From NCBI GenBank assembly GCA_947488435.1, contig CANKZG010000001.1, positions 1,852,308 through 1,916,307 of the forward strand: a stretch of 64,000 nt of DNA, read 5' to 3'. The notes under the pieces were generated by a model. That model made no database searches. It saw only the letters and a list, made by a program, of their open reading frames with translations, and was not told the DNA's origin. Shown here piece after piece: positions 33,440-42,452 of this stretch. Positions within the stretch are counted from its first letter, which is position 1, and the number at the start of each line of letters is the position of its first letter. The stretch comes from an uncultured Flavobacteriaceae bacterium (lineage in GTDB: Bacteria > Bacteroidota > Bacteroidia > Flavobacteriales > Flavobacteriaceae). The translations under genes and the position numbers were made by a program.

Positions 33440-35992
33440 ATGATAGCAGCTCGAATTCAAATGTTTCTTTTTAGTAAGAAAAAGTATGGTAAGTTAATTT
33501 TAGGATTTGCGCTGTTCTTTTTTCAATTTTTTGCTTTAGCTCAAACAAATATAGCACCTTCGGTAATGGCCGTGGGAGATCAGGTATATTGCCCACTTAC
33601 TGCTATTCCCATTGTTACTGATTTTGATATTGTAGACCCGGATGATACTGAAATAGATGCTTTTTTTATTCAAATATCCACAGGTTATCAAGTAACACTA
33701 GATGTTTTACGATTAGAAGGAACACACCCTAATATTGTTAGTTCTTGGGATGTAACTCAAGGACGACTTTCTTTGCGAGGTGTGGGTGGAAATATGATCG
33801 ATTATACTGATCTTATAGCTGCGGTTCGAGATGTGGTTTTTGAGTCCACATCACAATTTCCTACGGAAGAAAAGTTTTTTTCATTAACCGTTGGTGATGC
33901 TAATTTTTTGCCGCTTACGGGGCATTATTATGAGTATGTACCCGATATTGGGGTTCCTTGGGATGAAGCCTTAGCATTGGCTGACGCAAGAACTTATTTC
34001 GGGCTCAAAGGTTATTTGGCCACCATAACATCTCCGGAGGAAGCGCAATTGACAGGGGAACAAGCTGCCGGAGCAGGATGGATTGGAGGAACGGATCGAG
34101 GAACGGAAGGCGTTTGGATGTGGGTCACTGGACCAGAAAATGGTACCGTTTTTTGGAATGGAGGCGTTAACGGAAGTTCTCCGAATTTTGCTTTTTGGAA
34201 TCTTGGGGAACCTAATAACGTAAATGGAGTGAATGGTATAGGAGAAGACTATGCTCATGTTACCGCACCCTCAGTTGGTATTCCTGGTTCATGGAATGAT
34301 TTACGAAATGAGGGTGAAGCGTTTGGCGATTTCCAGCCTAAAGGATATATTGTAGAATATGGAGGAACACCTGGTGATCCTATTGTAAATTTATCTGGAA
34401 CTTCTAAAATTACAACACCACGTATAGCAAGCACCACAGACGCAACAATTTGTGGGAATGGGTCATTGACCCTTAGTGCAACTGCAACCCTAGGAGATGT
34501 TGTTTGGTTTGATGCAGAAAATGGTGGGAATATCCTTAGTACAGGTTCTGATTTTACAACTCCTACCCTTACACAGAGTACCACGTTTTATGCCTATGCT
34601 TCTGTCAACGGATGTTTAACAGGAACCAGAATTGCTGTGGAAGCAACGGTAAACCCGATGCCAATAATCAATACTGCCATTTCAAGTAGTAATTGTGATG
34701 AAGATGGTGTGGCCGATGGATTTACAGATTTCAATTTAAATGAAATTACACCGCTTATTATTCAAGGTGCTACTAACTTAACCGTTACCTACCATTTATC
34801 CCTTGCAGACGCAACTTCTAATCAAAATGCGGTAAATCCCTTGCCTTTTAACAACAGCCTAGCGGGTACATTATTTGCTAGAGCCGAAAACGAATTTGGA
34901 TGTTTTGAAATGGCAACGATCAATCTACAGGTTTCTACAACCTCTTTTCCAAATAATTTTCTTTTAGAACTGGATACCTGCGATACAGATGAAAGAGATG
35001 GTATATCTAGTTTTGATCTTACTAGTGCTACAAATACTATTTTAGCTCAATTTCCTATTGGTCAAAATTTAAGCGTGGCGTATTATAGAAATTTAGAAGA
35101 CGCACAACTGGAACAACAACCCATACAAAATGCTAGCAGTTATAGAAACGAGACTGCTTTCTCGCAACTTTTATATGTTCGCGTTGAGAGTGAAGATAAT
35201 GGAGATTGTTTTGGAATAGGACCGCATTTAAACCTTTTGGTAAATCCGTTGGTTATTTTTGATGTTCCTACAAATGCAATTGTTTGTTCTGGAGCTCCCA
35301 CAGCGCTCGCCGTATTAAATGCCCAGGATGATTACGATTATGAATGGACCAGTGAAAACGGAACTGTTATTAGCAATCAGGCCTCCGTTACTATAAATAC
35401 GGGTGGAGTTTATACCGTTGTTGGGATTTCTAATCAAGGTTGTCAATCCCTGCCAGAAACGATAATAGTACCGGAATTTAGTGCTCCTAACTTAACTCCT
35501 GAATTTATTATAGTTGATGACATAGGAAGTAATAATACCATAACAATTTTAGAGGAAAATAATAATTTGGGAACTGGAGATTATGAATATGCCTTAGATA
35601 ATCCTTTTGGACCTTTTCAGGATGAACCTTTTTTTGAAAATGTAGCCCCAGGCCTGCATACCTTGTATGCCCAAGATAAAAATGGATGTGGCTTAGATCA
35701 AATCGAAATAGGAGTAGTGGGTGTACCTAATTTTATGACTCCAAACAATGATAATATTAATGATACTTTTAATGTTTTAGGGGTGAGTCCAGAGTTTTAT
35801 AACGAGGCTGATTTGTTCGTAATGGATCGATTTGGAAAGCTTTTAGCGCAGATTAGCGCTTTTGGACCCGGTTGGGAAGGGACATTTCAAGGAATACCAC
35901 TGCCATCTTCTGATTATTGGTATGTATTGATGTTGACCGATACCAATAATAAATTGCATAGACGAACTGGACATTTTAGCTTGTTGCGTTGA
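33440..35992 (+). CDS. T9SS type B cargo protein with C-type-lectin domain
   Basis: An 850-residue secreted protein; signal peptide with ILGFALFFFQFFALAQ (an internal ATG at 33461 is an alternative start). Domains in order: N-terminal beta domain (about 30-150), a C-type-lectin-like domain (about 155-315; GYLATITSPEEAQL, WIGGTDRGTEGVWMWVTGPE, FWNLGEPNNVNG, WNDLRNEG), Ig/PKD-like repeats (about 330-760), and a C-terminal type B sorting signal (about 770-850; FMTPNNDNINDTFNV, DLFVMDRFGKLLAQI, SDYWYVLMLTD, HRRTGHFSLLR). It is exported by the type IX system and probably surface-attached. Binding partner unknown. Confidence 0.92.
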   Translation: MIAARIQMFLFSKKKYGKLILGFALFFFQFFALAQTNIAPSVMAVGDQVYCPLTAIPIVTDFDIVDPDDTEIDAFFIQISTGYQVTLDVLRLEGTHPNIVSSWDVTQGRLSLRGVGGNMIDYTDLIAAVRDVVFESTSQFPTEEKFFSLTVGDANFLPLTGHYYEYVPDIGVPWDEALALADARTYFGLKGYLATITSPEEAQLTGEQAAGAGWIGGTDRGTEGVWMWVTGPENGTVFWNGGVNGSSPNFAFWNLGEPNNVNGVNGIGEDYAHVTAPSVGIPGSWNDLRNEGEAFGDFQPKGYIVEYGGTPGDPIVNLSGTSKITTPRIASTTDATICGNGSLTLSATATLGDVVWFDAENGGNILSTGSDFTTPTLTQSTTFYAYASVNGCLTGTRIAVEATVNPMPIINTAISSSNCDEDGVADGFTDFNLNEITPLIIQGATNLTVTYHLSLADATSNQNAVNPLPFNNSLAGTLFARAENEFGCFEMATINLQVSTTSFPNNFLLELDTCDTDERDGISSFDLTSATNTILAQFPIGQNLSVAYYRNLEDAQLEQQPIQNASSYRNETAFSQLLYVRVESEDNGDCFGIGPHLNLLVNPLVIFDVPTNAIVCSGAPTALAVLNAQDDYDYEWTSENGTVISNQASVTINTGGVYTVVGISNQGCQSLPETIIVPEFSAPNLTPEFIIVDDIGSNNTITILEENNNLGTGDYEYALDNPFGPFQDEPFFENVAPGLHTLYAQDKNGCGLDQIEIGVVGVPNFMTPNNDNINDTFNVLGVSPEFYNEADLFVMDRFGKLLAQISAFGPGWEGTFQGIPLPSSDYWYVLMLTDTNNKLHRRTGHFSLLR

Positions 35993-36059
35993 ACATCATT
36001 TAATGCTAATTTCTGTAAGACTCGAATTAAACTTAATTAGTCATACAAGAACTAAACAC

Positions 36060-36067
36060 TATCTTTG
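36060..36067 (+). promoter_or_regulatory. -7 element of queE, four bases before the start codon
   Basis: TATCTTTG matches TAnnTTTG exactly. The predicted transcription start (about 4-5 bases downstream) falls on the ATG at 36072, implying a leaderless mRNA. Confidence 0.6.
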
Positions 36068-36071
36068 CATC

Positions 36072-36704
36072 ATGATAATGGAAGAAGTATTAGCAGGTGT
36101 AAATAAGGGAACGCTATTGCCTTTAATGGAAGAGTTTTATACAATTCAAGGCGAAGGTTTTCACAAGGGAACGGCGGCCTATTTTGTGCGAATCGGAGGT
36201 TGTGATGTGGGTTGTCATTGGTGTGATGTTAAAGAAAGCTGGGATGCAGCCACACACCCACCTACAGCCATTGAAAGTATTGTTGCTAATGCGGCGCACT
36301 ATTCCGATACTATAGTAATTACAGGAGGAGAGCCGTTAACATGGGATATGGGTCCTTTGACCACTGCTTTAAAAGCTAAAAATCTCAAGATTCATATAGA
36401 AACTTCTGGAGCATATCCTCTTACAGGGAAATGGGATTGGATTTGTCTTTCCCCTAAAAAAAATAAATTACCCGAAGGAGAGATTTATAGTAGAGCTCAC
36501 GAATTAAAAGTTATTGTATACAATAAGCACGATTTGATTTTTGCACAAGAACAAGCTGCCTTAGTGCATTCTAATTGTATATTATATCTACAGCCTGAGT
36601 GGAGTGTTCGTGAAAAGATGATTCCCATTATTGTTGATTTTGTAATGCAAAATCCGCAATGGAAAATTTCACTTCAAACCCATAAGTATTTAAATATTCC
36701 TTAG
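36072..36704 (+). CDS. queE: 7-carboxy-7-deazaguanine synthase
   Basis: A 210-residue radical-SAM enzyme that makes 7-carboxy-7-deazaguanine in queuosine precursor synthesis. From the ATG at 36072 (another at 36078; the longer frame from 36003 is rejected). Visible: LPLMEEFYTIQGEG near 17-30, the iron-sulfur motif IGGCDVGCHWCD near 45-56 (CxxxCxxC), ITGGEPLTW near 88-96, and the C-terminal LSPKKNKLPEGEIY and LQPEWS. Its -7 element sits 4 bp before the ATG, so the transcript may be leaderless. Confidence 0.95.
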   Translation: MIMEEVLAGVNKGTLLPLMEEFYTIQGEGFHKGTAAYFVRIGGCDVGCHWCDVKESWDAATHPPTAIESIVANAAHYSDTIVITGGEPLTWDMGPLTTALKAKNLKIHIETSGAYPLTGKWDWICLSPKKNKLPEGEIYSRAHELKVIVYNKHDLIFAQEQAALVHSNCILYLQPEWSVREKMIPIIVDFVMQNPQWKISLQTHKYLNIP

Positions 36705-36707
36705 TGA

Positions 36708-37514
36708 TTAACGTGCCCCGTTAGCTTGAATGTCAAGAACACACTCTGGATCTAATTGTGGTAGTGCAAGTCCGTTTACCATAAGTTCTTCTAAGGTATC
36801 CATCATTGCAGGGCCAAAGGCAAGTTCTGCTCGCATTAAACAACCAGGAACATTACAGTGATTTTCTGCATCTGGATCTTCATGATCATTAATTGCTGGT
36901 GTGCCTAAATTCACTAGTCCAAATAAATGTCCAAATTCATGCGTTAATGTAGCGGCCTCCACTAAGGCAGGTGTAACAACATTACTATTTCTAGTCAATC
37001 TTCTAATAGTGGATTCGTAAATAACCATCGAAGTATTGCGGTATACCGCTCCCAAAGTAACGGATCCTTCGTCTTCATTATCATTAGCAGAGGGTCCATC
37101 TGCAAAATAAATATAAATACCTAATGTTCTACCATCGTTGAAAACAGTTCGATTTTGGGTTTCCAATTCCACAATCTGATCTAATGTTAATTCTGGTTCT
37201 CCACTAGGTTCAACGGTTATTGTTCTTATTTCTATATTTTCTTTAAAGGTATGTCGTCTTAAAAAATCCAAGAACTTATCCACTGCTTCTTGATCCGGTC
37301 CTAATCCTGTGGCAAAGGCTAATTCCACTACAATCCGATCAAAATTATCATTGGAAAGAATATCATTTGCAGAATCCCCAACATTTAAAAGGTTTCCTGA
37401 GATATCTACATTTGGAGTTGGTGGAATGGGATTTCCTTCGTCCGTTGAATCACTGGAACAACCTGCTAAGATTACTATAACTACAATATAAAATAATAGG
37501 GTATATTTTTTCAT
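36708..37514 (-). CDS. zinc-metalloprotease lipoprotein
   Basis: A 268-residue lipoprotein from the ATG at 37514 (the upstream in-frame ATG at 37544 is less likely). Lipobox VILAGCSSD. The zinc motif is HEFGHLFGLVNLG, an extended HExxHxxGxxxxG reminiscent of metzincins, followed by CNVPGCLM with a Met that could form a Met-turn. A Pro-rich spacer follows the lipid anchor. Proteolytic activity is inferred from the motif; substrate and role unknown. Convergent with queE (3 bp between stops). Confidence 0.85.
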   Translation of the reverse strand: MKKYTLLFYIVVIVILAGCSSDSTDEGNPIPPTPNVDISGNLLNVGDSANDILSNDNFDRIVVELAFATGLGPDQEAVDKFLDFLRRHTFKENIEIRTITVEPSGEPELTLDQIVELETQNRTVFNDGRTLGIYIYFADGPSANDNEDEGSVTLGAVYRNTSMVIYESTIRRLTRNSNVVTPALVEAATLTHEFGHLFGLVNLGTPAINDHEDPDAENHCNVPGCLMRAELAFGPAMMDTLEELMVNGLALPQLDPECVLDIQANGAR

Positions 37515-37589
37515 TTCATTTTTTTTGGAGCCCCGAGGGATCATTCTATACTTTTCTCTTATTATTCTAACGCAAAAAAAGAGATTCCA

Positions 37590-38303
37590 TTATTCACTAA
37601 CCTCAAGTCTTGCTAAATAGTCGTAATGTTCTCCATTACTTACAAGTTCGCAGTAAAAACCACATCCTGCAGCTGCGCGGTTTAAGGTATTGAAATCTAG
37701 ATATAACCATGAAAAATCAGCGCTCTTTTCACCCTTATAGTGCAAGCTGAAAACTACTTCGCCATAGTAATCTTGTGTATCGGGAATCCAATATCCTCCA
37801 TCTTCATCAGCTTCAAACATATAAATAATATCGGAAGAGTCTACCAAAATTTGACCTCCAGGGTTTAAAAGAGATTTTAAATGCATCAAAAAAGCCGTTA
37901 TATTTTTTAATTTTTTTGCTAATCCAATCCCATTCATCAAGAGCAAAAGAGTGTCGTATTTTTGTCCTGAATAACTATAAATATCACCTAAAATAAGGTG
38001 TTTAACACCTCTTAATTTACAGGTTTCAATAGCTCCTGGGGACGTGTCGAGAGCGGTAACTGTAATTTTTTGTTGTTGGAGATACAAACTATGACTGCCC
38101 GCGCCTGCACCAATATCTAAAACCTTGCCTTTGCACAAACCCAATGCCAATTGTTCCAATTTGGGCATACCATCGTACGCTCTAAATAGGTATGGAATAG
38201 GAATTTTATCTTCTTCGTTTAAGGAAGATTGTGTGCAAATATCTTCGCTATAATTTCCCTTTTGATAATCAAGTATTGCCTTTCCAAAAATATCTGTTTC
38301 CAT
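37590..38303 (-). CDS. class I SAM-dependent methyltransferase
   Basis: A 237-residue methyltransferase: motif I VLDIGAGAGSHSLYL near 65-79, motif II VTALDTSPGAIE near 85-96, then LILGDIYSYSG and LLLLMNGIGLAKKL near 119-132 (motif IV/V), LLNPGGQILVDSSD near 147-160. The C-terminal part has WLYLDFNTLNRAAAGCGFYCELV. No signal peptide. The substrate cannot be read. Divergent from the YkgJ-like gene. Confidence 0.9.
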   Translation of the reverse strand: METDIFGKAILDYQKGNYSEDICTQSSLNEEDKIPIPYLFRAYDGMPKLEQLALGLCKGKVLDIGAGAGSHSLYLQQQKITVTALDTSPGAIETCKLRGVKHLILGDIYSYSGQKYDTLLLLMNGIGLAKKLKNITAFLMHLKSLLNPGGQILVDSSDIIYMFEADEDGGYWIPDTQDYYGEVVFSLHYKGEKSADFSWLYLDFNTLNRAAAGCGFYCELVSNGEHYDYLARLEVSE

Positions 38304-38399
38304 TTATTTGCAAATTCTTTACAAATGTGAGACTTTTAAAGTATTGTTGCACCTTATTAAGAATATAAGTTGTTTCAATACATTAAAGCTAAGGTACAG

Positions 38400-38894
38400 A
38401 TGGAAGAAGTTTTGCAAGAACTTTCAACAAAGGCGAAGGAGAAAAAAACGGTGCATAAGAAGTTTTTTAAAAAACTTAAACAAAAACCTCCTAAAAAACT
38501 CGATTATTTGATGCAAGAATTACACGAAGAAGAATTTGAACGCACAGATTGCCTTCAATGTGCAAATTGTTGTAAAACTACAGGACCTCTATTTACAAAT
38601 TCGGATATTGAACGAATTGCCAAGCACCTCCGAATGAAACCGCAAAAATTTATAGAAACCTATTTAAAAGTGGACGAAGATGACGATCATGTTTTACAAC
38701 AATTGCCTTGTAGTTTTTTAGGAGCAGATAATTATTGTAGTATTTATAAAGTTCGACCAAAAGCTTGTAAAGAATTTCCCCATACCAATCGTAAAAAGTT
38801 TTATCAAATTAGTGAGTTAACTTTAAAAAATGTAACTATTTGCCCTGCTGCTTTCAATATTGTGGAAGCAATGCAAGAACGTTTGGAACGATAA
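38400..38894 (+). CDS. YkgJ-family cysteine-cluster protein
   Basis: A 164-residue protein from the ATG at 38400 (a TTG at 38370 would extend it). The metal-binding signature is CLQCANCCKTTGP near 50-62 with further Cys at LPCSFLGADNYCSIYKVRPKACKEFPH near 103-129, the YkgJ/zinc-iron chelating pattern. The N-terminus is a Lys/Glu-rich helix. Family function is unknown, with iron-sulfur or zinc binding likely. Confidence 0.9.
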   Translation: MEEVLQELSTKAKEKKTVHKKFFKKLKQKPPKKLDYLMQELHEEEFERTDCLQCANCCKTTGPLFTNSDIERIAKHLRMKPQKFIETYLKVDEDDDHVLQQLPCSFLGADNYCSIYKVRPKACKEFPHTNRKKFYQISELTLKNVTICPAAFNIVEAMQERLER

Positions 38895-38948
38895 ACTTCT
38901 CAAAACAAGTGTATTTTATTCCTTTTAGAAAATAATTACCTTTAGTCC

Positions 38949-39800
38949 ATGGAAACTATATTAAACTATTTTGAAACGATACCGTCATCGCATAGAAGTC
39001 TTATTTTAGTATCAGGAATTACTTTTTTCTGGTTGTTGGAAGGTGCGGTGCCCTTGTTTAAGTTCGAGTATAAAAAATGGCGTCATGCAGTTCCCAATAT
39101 CTTTTTTACCCTTACCACAATTGTAATTAATTTTGTACTTGCATTTCTGCTACTTTCGACTAGCGATTGGGTAGTTGCTAATAATTTTGGTCTTTTAAAC
39201 TTGTTACCGAGTATTCCCTTATGGCTTTATGTAGTTATTGGGTTGTTACTTTTAGATTTAATAGGAGCTTACTTACCACATTATGTAGAGCATAAGGTAA
39301 AGCCACTTTGGATGGTGCATTTGGTGCATCATACGGATCATAATGTTGATACTACTACGGCCAACAGGCATCATCCTCTGGAGAGCATTATTCGCTTTAC
39401 CTTTACACTTTTAGGGGTTTTCATTATAGGAACGCCCATAGCCATCGTTATGCTGTATCAGTCTCTTTCTCTTGTTTCTACTCAATTTAATCATGCAAAT
39501 ATTAAATTGCCGAAACGGGTGGATGAAATACTAAGTTGGGTATTGGTGTCTCCCGATATGCATAAAGTTCATCACCATTATGTGTTACCCTATACAGACT
39601 CTAATTATGGGAATATTTTTTCAATATGGGATCGGATTTTTGGTACATTTATGAAACTAGATAGAAAAGCTATTGTATACGGTGTTGATACCTTTCCTGA
39701 TGAAAAAGAAAATAGTAGTATTAAAGGACTTTTAAAACAACCTTTTCATAAATACCGAAAACCCACAACAGGTATTTTGGATGCTTCGGAACAAAAGTAA
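38949..39800 (+). CDS. sterol desaturase / fatty acid hydroxylase family membrane protein
   Basis: A 283-residue membrane protein with the superfamily histidine clusters: HYVEHKV near 114, HLVHHTDHNVDTTTANRHH near 129-147 and HKVHHHYVLPYTDSNYGN near 219. At least four membrane helices (about 15-35, 50-75, 85-110, 155-180). It belongs to the same superfamily as 5455-6360 but is only distantly similar. Substrate unknown. A near-consensus -7 (TACCTTTA, 38937-38944) sits 4 bp before the ATG. Confidence 0.9.
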   Translation: METILNYFETIPSSHRSLILVSGITFFWLLEGAVPLFKFEYKKWRHAVPNIFFTLTTIVINFVLAFLLLSTSDWVVANNFGLLNLLPSIPLWLYVVIGLLLLDLIGAYLPHYVEHKVKPLWMVHLVHHTDHNVDTTTANRHHPLESIIRFTFTLLGVFIIGTPIAIVMLYQSLSLVSTQFNHANIKLPKRVDEILSWVLVSPDMHKVHHHYVLPYTDSNYGNIFSIWDRIFGTFMKLDRKAIVYGVDTFPDEKENSSIKGLLKQPFHKYRKPTTGILDASEQK

Positions 39801-39825
39801 AAGGTAACGTACAATCACTTTTTCA

Positions 39826-41088
39826 CTAATCGTATAATGCATACTTTTTACGAAGTTGTTCAAAAGCATTGAGATCTTTTTGCCAAGTCTTCCGAATAGC
39901 TTCCTCAGACATTCCAGCTTCTATTTGTTGTTGTAATTCTTCGGTTCCTGCATGTTTGGTAAAGGAAGAAGTATTAAAAAAAAGACTTTGGTCTATGCTA
40001 TTCGCATATGCATCTAACAACCATTTCAATTGAATGCGATCTGGTTTTTTTTGCGCACTTAAATCCTCCCCATAACATATTTTACCTTTTTCCTTTGGAT
40101 ATTTAGCACCAAAATTAGGCATTGGAGTATAGCTAAAACCATAAGCCGTGCTATCTAAAAAAGAGGCGCCGTAACGTTGAAATTGATTTTCAGTTCCTCT
40201 TCCTGCATTGATATAGGTTCCTTCAAAAAAACCTAGACTAGGATATAGGGCTATGGAAAGATCATTGGGTAAATTAGGAGAAGGTCGTATCGCCAAACTA
40301 TAGGTACTTTGATGGGTATAATTTTTTAATGGAATTATAGTCAAATCAACTTTTAAACCATCTTGTAACCAGCCTTCTTCGTTAATTAAGGTTGCATATT
40401 CTCCAATGGTTAAACCATAAACTAAGGGAATAGGCGTCATTCCTAAAAAACTAGTATGTTCAGACTTCATCGTAGGTCCATCGATATATCTCCCATTTGG
40501 ATTTGGTCGGTCTAGTACAATTACGGGAATATTGTTAAGCGCACAAGCTTCCATTACTAATTGCAGGGTAGCTATATAAGTGTAAAAACGAACACCGACA
40601 TCTTGAATGTCAAAAAGCACAATATCAATATCTTTTAACTGTTCGGAACTTGGTTTTTTGTTTTTACCGTATAGCGAAATAAGTGGCAGGCCTGTTTTAG
40701 TATCAATACCATCAGCAATAGTTTCCCCAGCATCAGCTTGCCCACGAAAACCGTGTTCAGGAGCAAAGACTTTTTTTATATGAACACCATGTGCTAATAA
40801 TGAATCTACCAGATGCACATAATTATCGGAAGTTTTCTGAGAGTTTATCGTAGTTTTAAAAATAACGCTAGTTTGATTTGCTACAATACCTACTTGTTTA
40901 TCTTGAAGTAAAGAGAGGTATTTTTTTGTGCGATTGGCGGCTACAATAATATTTGGTATTGTTTGCGCCTTTTCCGCTGTTTTAATAAGTTCACCCACCG
41001 CAGGAGCTCTTTTTGAAGAGTTTCCACAACTTAAGAGCAATAAAACCCAGAGGAAAACAGTATTTTTGGTACCGGATAAAATGGTCAT
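39826..41088 (-). CDS. NamZ-like (DUF1343) exo-beta-N-acetylmuramidase lipoprotein
   Basis: A 420-residue exported protein from the ATG at 41088 (the frame also opens at a TTG at 41091). Lipobox VLLLLSCGN near 18-22. The DUF1343 fold follows: VGIVANQTSVI, KKVFAPEHGFRGQADAGE near 105-122, DIVLFDIQDVGVRFYTYI near 157-174, VIVLDRPNPNGRYIDGP near 193-209, LPNDLSIALYPSLGFFEG. The family contains NamZ-type exo-N-acetylmuramidases; activity here is inferred from family. Divergent from a permease gene, with only three bases between the start codons. Confidence 0.88.
   Translation of the reverse strand: MTILSGTKNTVFLWVLLLLSCGNSSKRAPAVGELIKTAEKAQTIPNIIVAANRTKKYLSLLQDKQVGIVANQTSVIFKTTINSQKTSDNYVHLVDSLLAHGVHIKKVFAPEHGFRGQADAGETIADGIDTKTGLPLISLYGKNKKPSSEQLKDIDIVLFDIQDVGVRFYTYIATLQLVMEACALNNIPVIVLDRPNPNGRYIDGPTMKSEHTSFLGMTPIPLVYGLTIGEYATLINEEGWLQDGLKVDLTIIPLKNYTHQSTYSLAIRPSPNLPNDLSIALYPSLGFFEGTYINAGRGTENQFQRYGASFLDSTAYGFSYTPMPNFGAKYPKEKGKICYGEDLSAQKKPDRIQLKWLLDAYANSIDQSLFFNTSSFTKHAGTEELQQQIEAGMSEEAIRKTWQKDLNAFEQLRKKYALYD
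41061..41068 (+). promoter_or_regulatory. -7 element for the FtsX-like permease gene
   Basis: TATTTTTG matches TAnnTTTG and ends 23 bp before the TTG start at 41092. It lies inside the coding sequence of the divergent DUF1343 gene. Confidence 0.45.
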
Positions 41089-41091
41089 CAA

Positions 41092-42333
41092 TTGAATTTA
41101 GAATTTTTTATAGCCAAACGCCTTATTAAAGGTAAGGAGCATAAAATTAGTATTTCGGCGCCAATAATAAAAATAGCTATTGCTGCTATTGCTCTAGGGA
41201 TTATTATGATGTTGATTGCTTTAGCTACCGGAGAGGGTTTAAAACTAAAGGTTCGAGAAAAAGTAGCAGCCTTTAATGGACATGTTCAAATTTACAATTA
41301 TGATAGCAATAGATCAGAAGTATCGGTTGCGCCAGTATCTCTAGAGCAAGACTTTTATCCAGAATTCACTAAAGTATCTGGGGTTTCTCATGTTCAAGCC
41401 GTAGCGACCAAAGGAGGTATGATACGCACAGAGACTACCCTAGAAGGTATTGTGGCTAAGGGTGTAGGTGTTGATTATAATTGGAAACTCTTTGAGGAAT
41501 ATTTGGTAGCAGGACGATTACCAAATTTTAAGGAAGCCTTAAACGCGGAAGTTTTAATATCGAGAACTTTAGCCAGTAGATTACAGTTAGAACTGGGAGA
41601 TCGCTTTTCTACTTTTTTTCTTAAAGACAATGATGTTTCTAAAATTCCAAATCAACGTAATTTTGAGGTCGTTGGTTTTTTCGATAGCGGATTTTCAGAA
41701 TTCGACGAGCTTTATATTTTTGTTGATATTCGCCATATTCAGCGAATGTATCGCTGGGAAAAAGATCAGATAGGAAATTTTGAAGTTTTTTTAGATGATT
41801 TTGACACGTTAGATACAAAAGGAAAAGAGATATATGGCGCTGTCCTATCCACTTTAGATACCCAAACCATAAAAGACAAATACACCAATATTTTTGAATG
41901 GCTCGGTCTATTTGATTTTAATATAGGAATCATCATTGGAATTATGATCATTGTTGGAGGGATCAACATGATAACTGCTTTGCTTGTACTTATTTTGGAA
42001 CGTACTCAGATGATAGGAATTTTAAAAGCATTGGGTTTAGCCAATTGGGGTATTCGTAAAGTATTTTTATATAATGCGAGCTACCTTATTTTAGTGGGAT
42101 TATTTTGGGGGAATGTGTTAGGTCTGGGCCTTATAGGTTTGCAATATAAATTTCGTTGGTTTAAGTTTCCAAATCCGGAAGAGTATTATATGGAATATAT
42201 TCCTGTTCATATCAATTTTCCTACTGTGTTATTTCTTAATGTTGGAGTGATGTTACTTTGTTTGGTGATGCTTTTAATTCCATCATACATTATTACCAAA
42301 ATAACCCCAGTTAAGGCGATTCAATTCGAATGA
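41092..42333 (+). CDS. FtsX-like/LolE-type ABC transporter permease, TTG start
   Basis: A 413-residue membrane protein starting at a TTG (no ATG is available before the N-terminal helix). Topology is that of MacB/LolC/E permeases: one N-terminal helix (about 23-45; IAIAAIALGIIMMLIALA), a large periplasmic domain (about 50-270) and three C-terminal helices (about 277-300, 325-350, 370-400) ending KITPVKAIQFE, a pattern common to the family. No ATP-binding partner is adjacent. It would work in lipoprotein or lipid export, by family. Start codons of this and the divergent DUF1343 gene are nearly touching. Confidence 0.88.
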   Translation: MNLEFFIAKRLIKGKEHKISISAPIIKIAIAAIALGIIMMLIALATGEGLKLKVREKVAAFNGHVQIYNYDSNRSEVSVAPVSLEQDFYPEFTKVSGVSHVQAVATKGGMIRTETTLEGIVAKGVGVDYNWKLFEEYLVAGRLPNFKEALNAEVLISRTLASRLQLELGDRFSTFFLKDNDVSKIPNQRNFEVVGFFDSGFSEFDELYIFVDIRHIQRMYRWEKDQIGNFEVFLDDFDTLDTKGKEIYGAVLSTLDTQTIKDKYTNIFEWLGLFDFNIGIIIGIMIIVGGINMITALLVLILERTQMIGILKALGLANWGIRKVFLYNASYLILVGLFWGNVLGLGLIGLQYKFRWFKFPNPEEYYMEYIPVHINFPTVLFLNVGVMLLCLVMLLIPSYIITKITPVKAIQFE

Positions 42334-42438
42334 TAAGTCTCGCCTTCTTATTGGCAATTGTAGCTCACTTAAAGGTTTTTCTAAACTGTCAGGATTAAAT
42401 ATTCACGAAGGTTATAATAGCAATCTTTAGGGAACTTG

Positions 42439-42446
42439 TATCTTTG
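42439..42446 (+). promoter_or_regulatory. -7 element of the cystathionine beta-synthase gene, adjacent to the ATG
   Basis: TATCTTTG matches TAnnTTTG exactly; the ATG at 42453 begins 6 bp after it, so the transcript is predicted to be leaderless or to have a leader of only a few bases. Confidence 0.6.
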
Positions 42447-42452
42447 CGGGTA

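Noticed and set aside
36003-36071. N-terminal extension of queE
   Set aside because: The extension lies upstream of the -7 element and is absent from the normal QueE protein shape.
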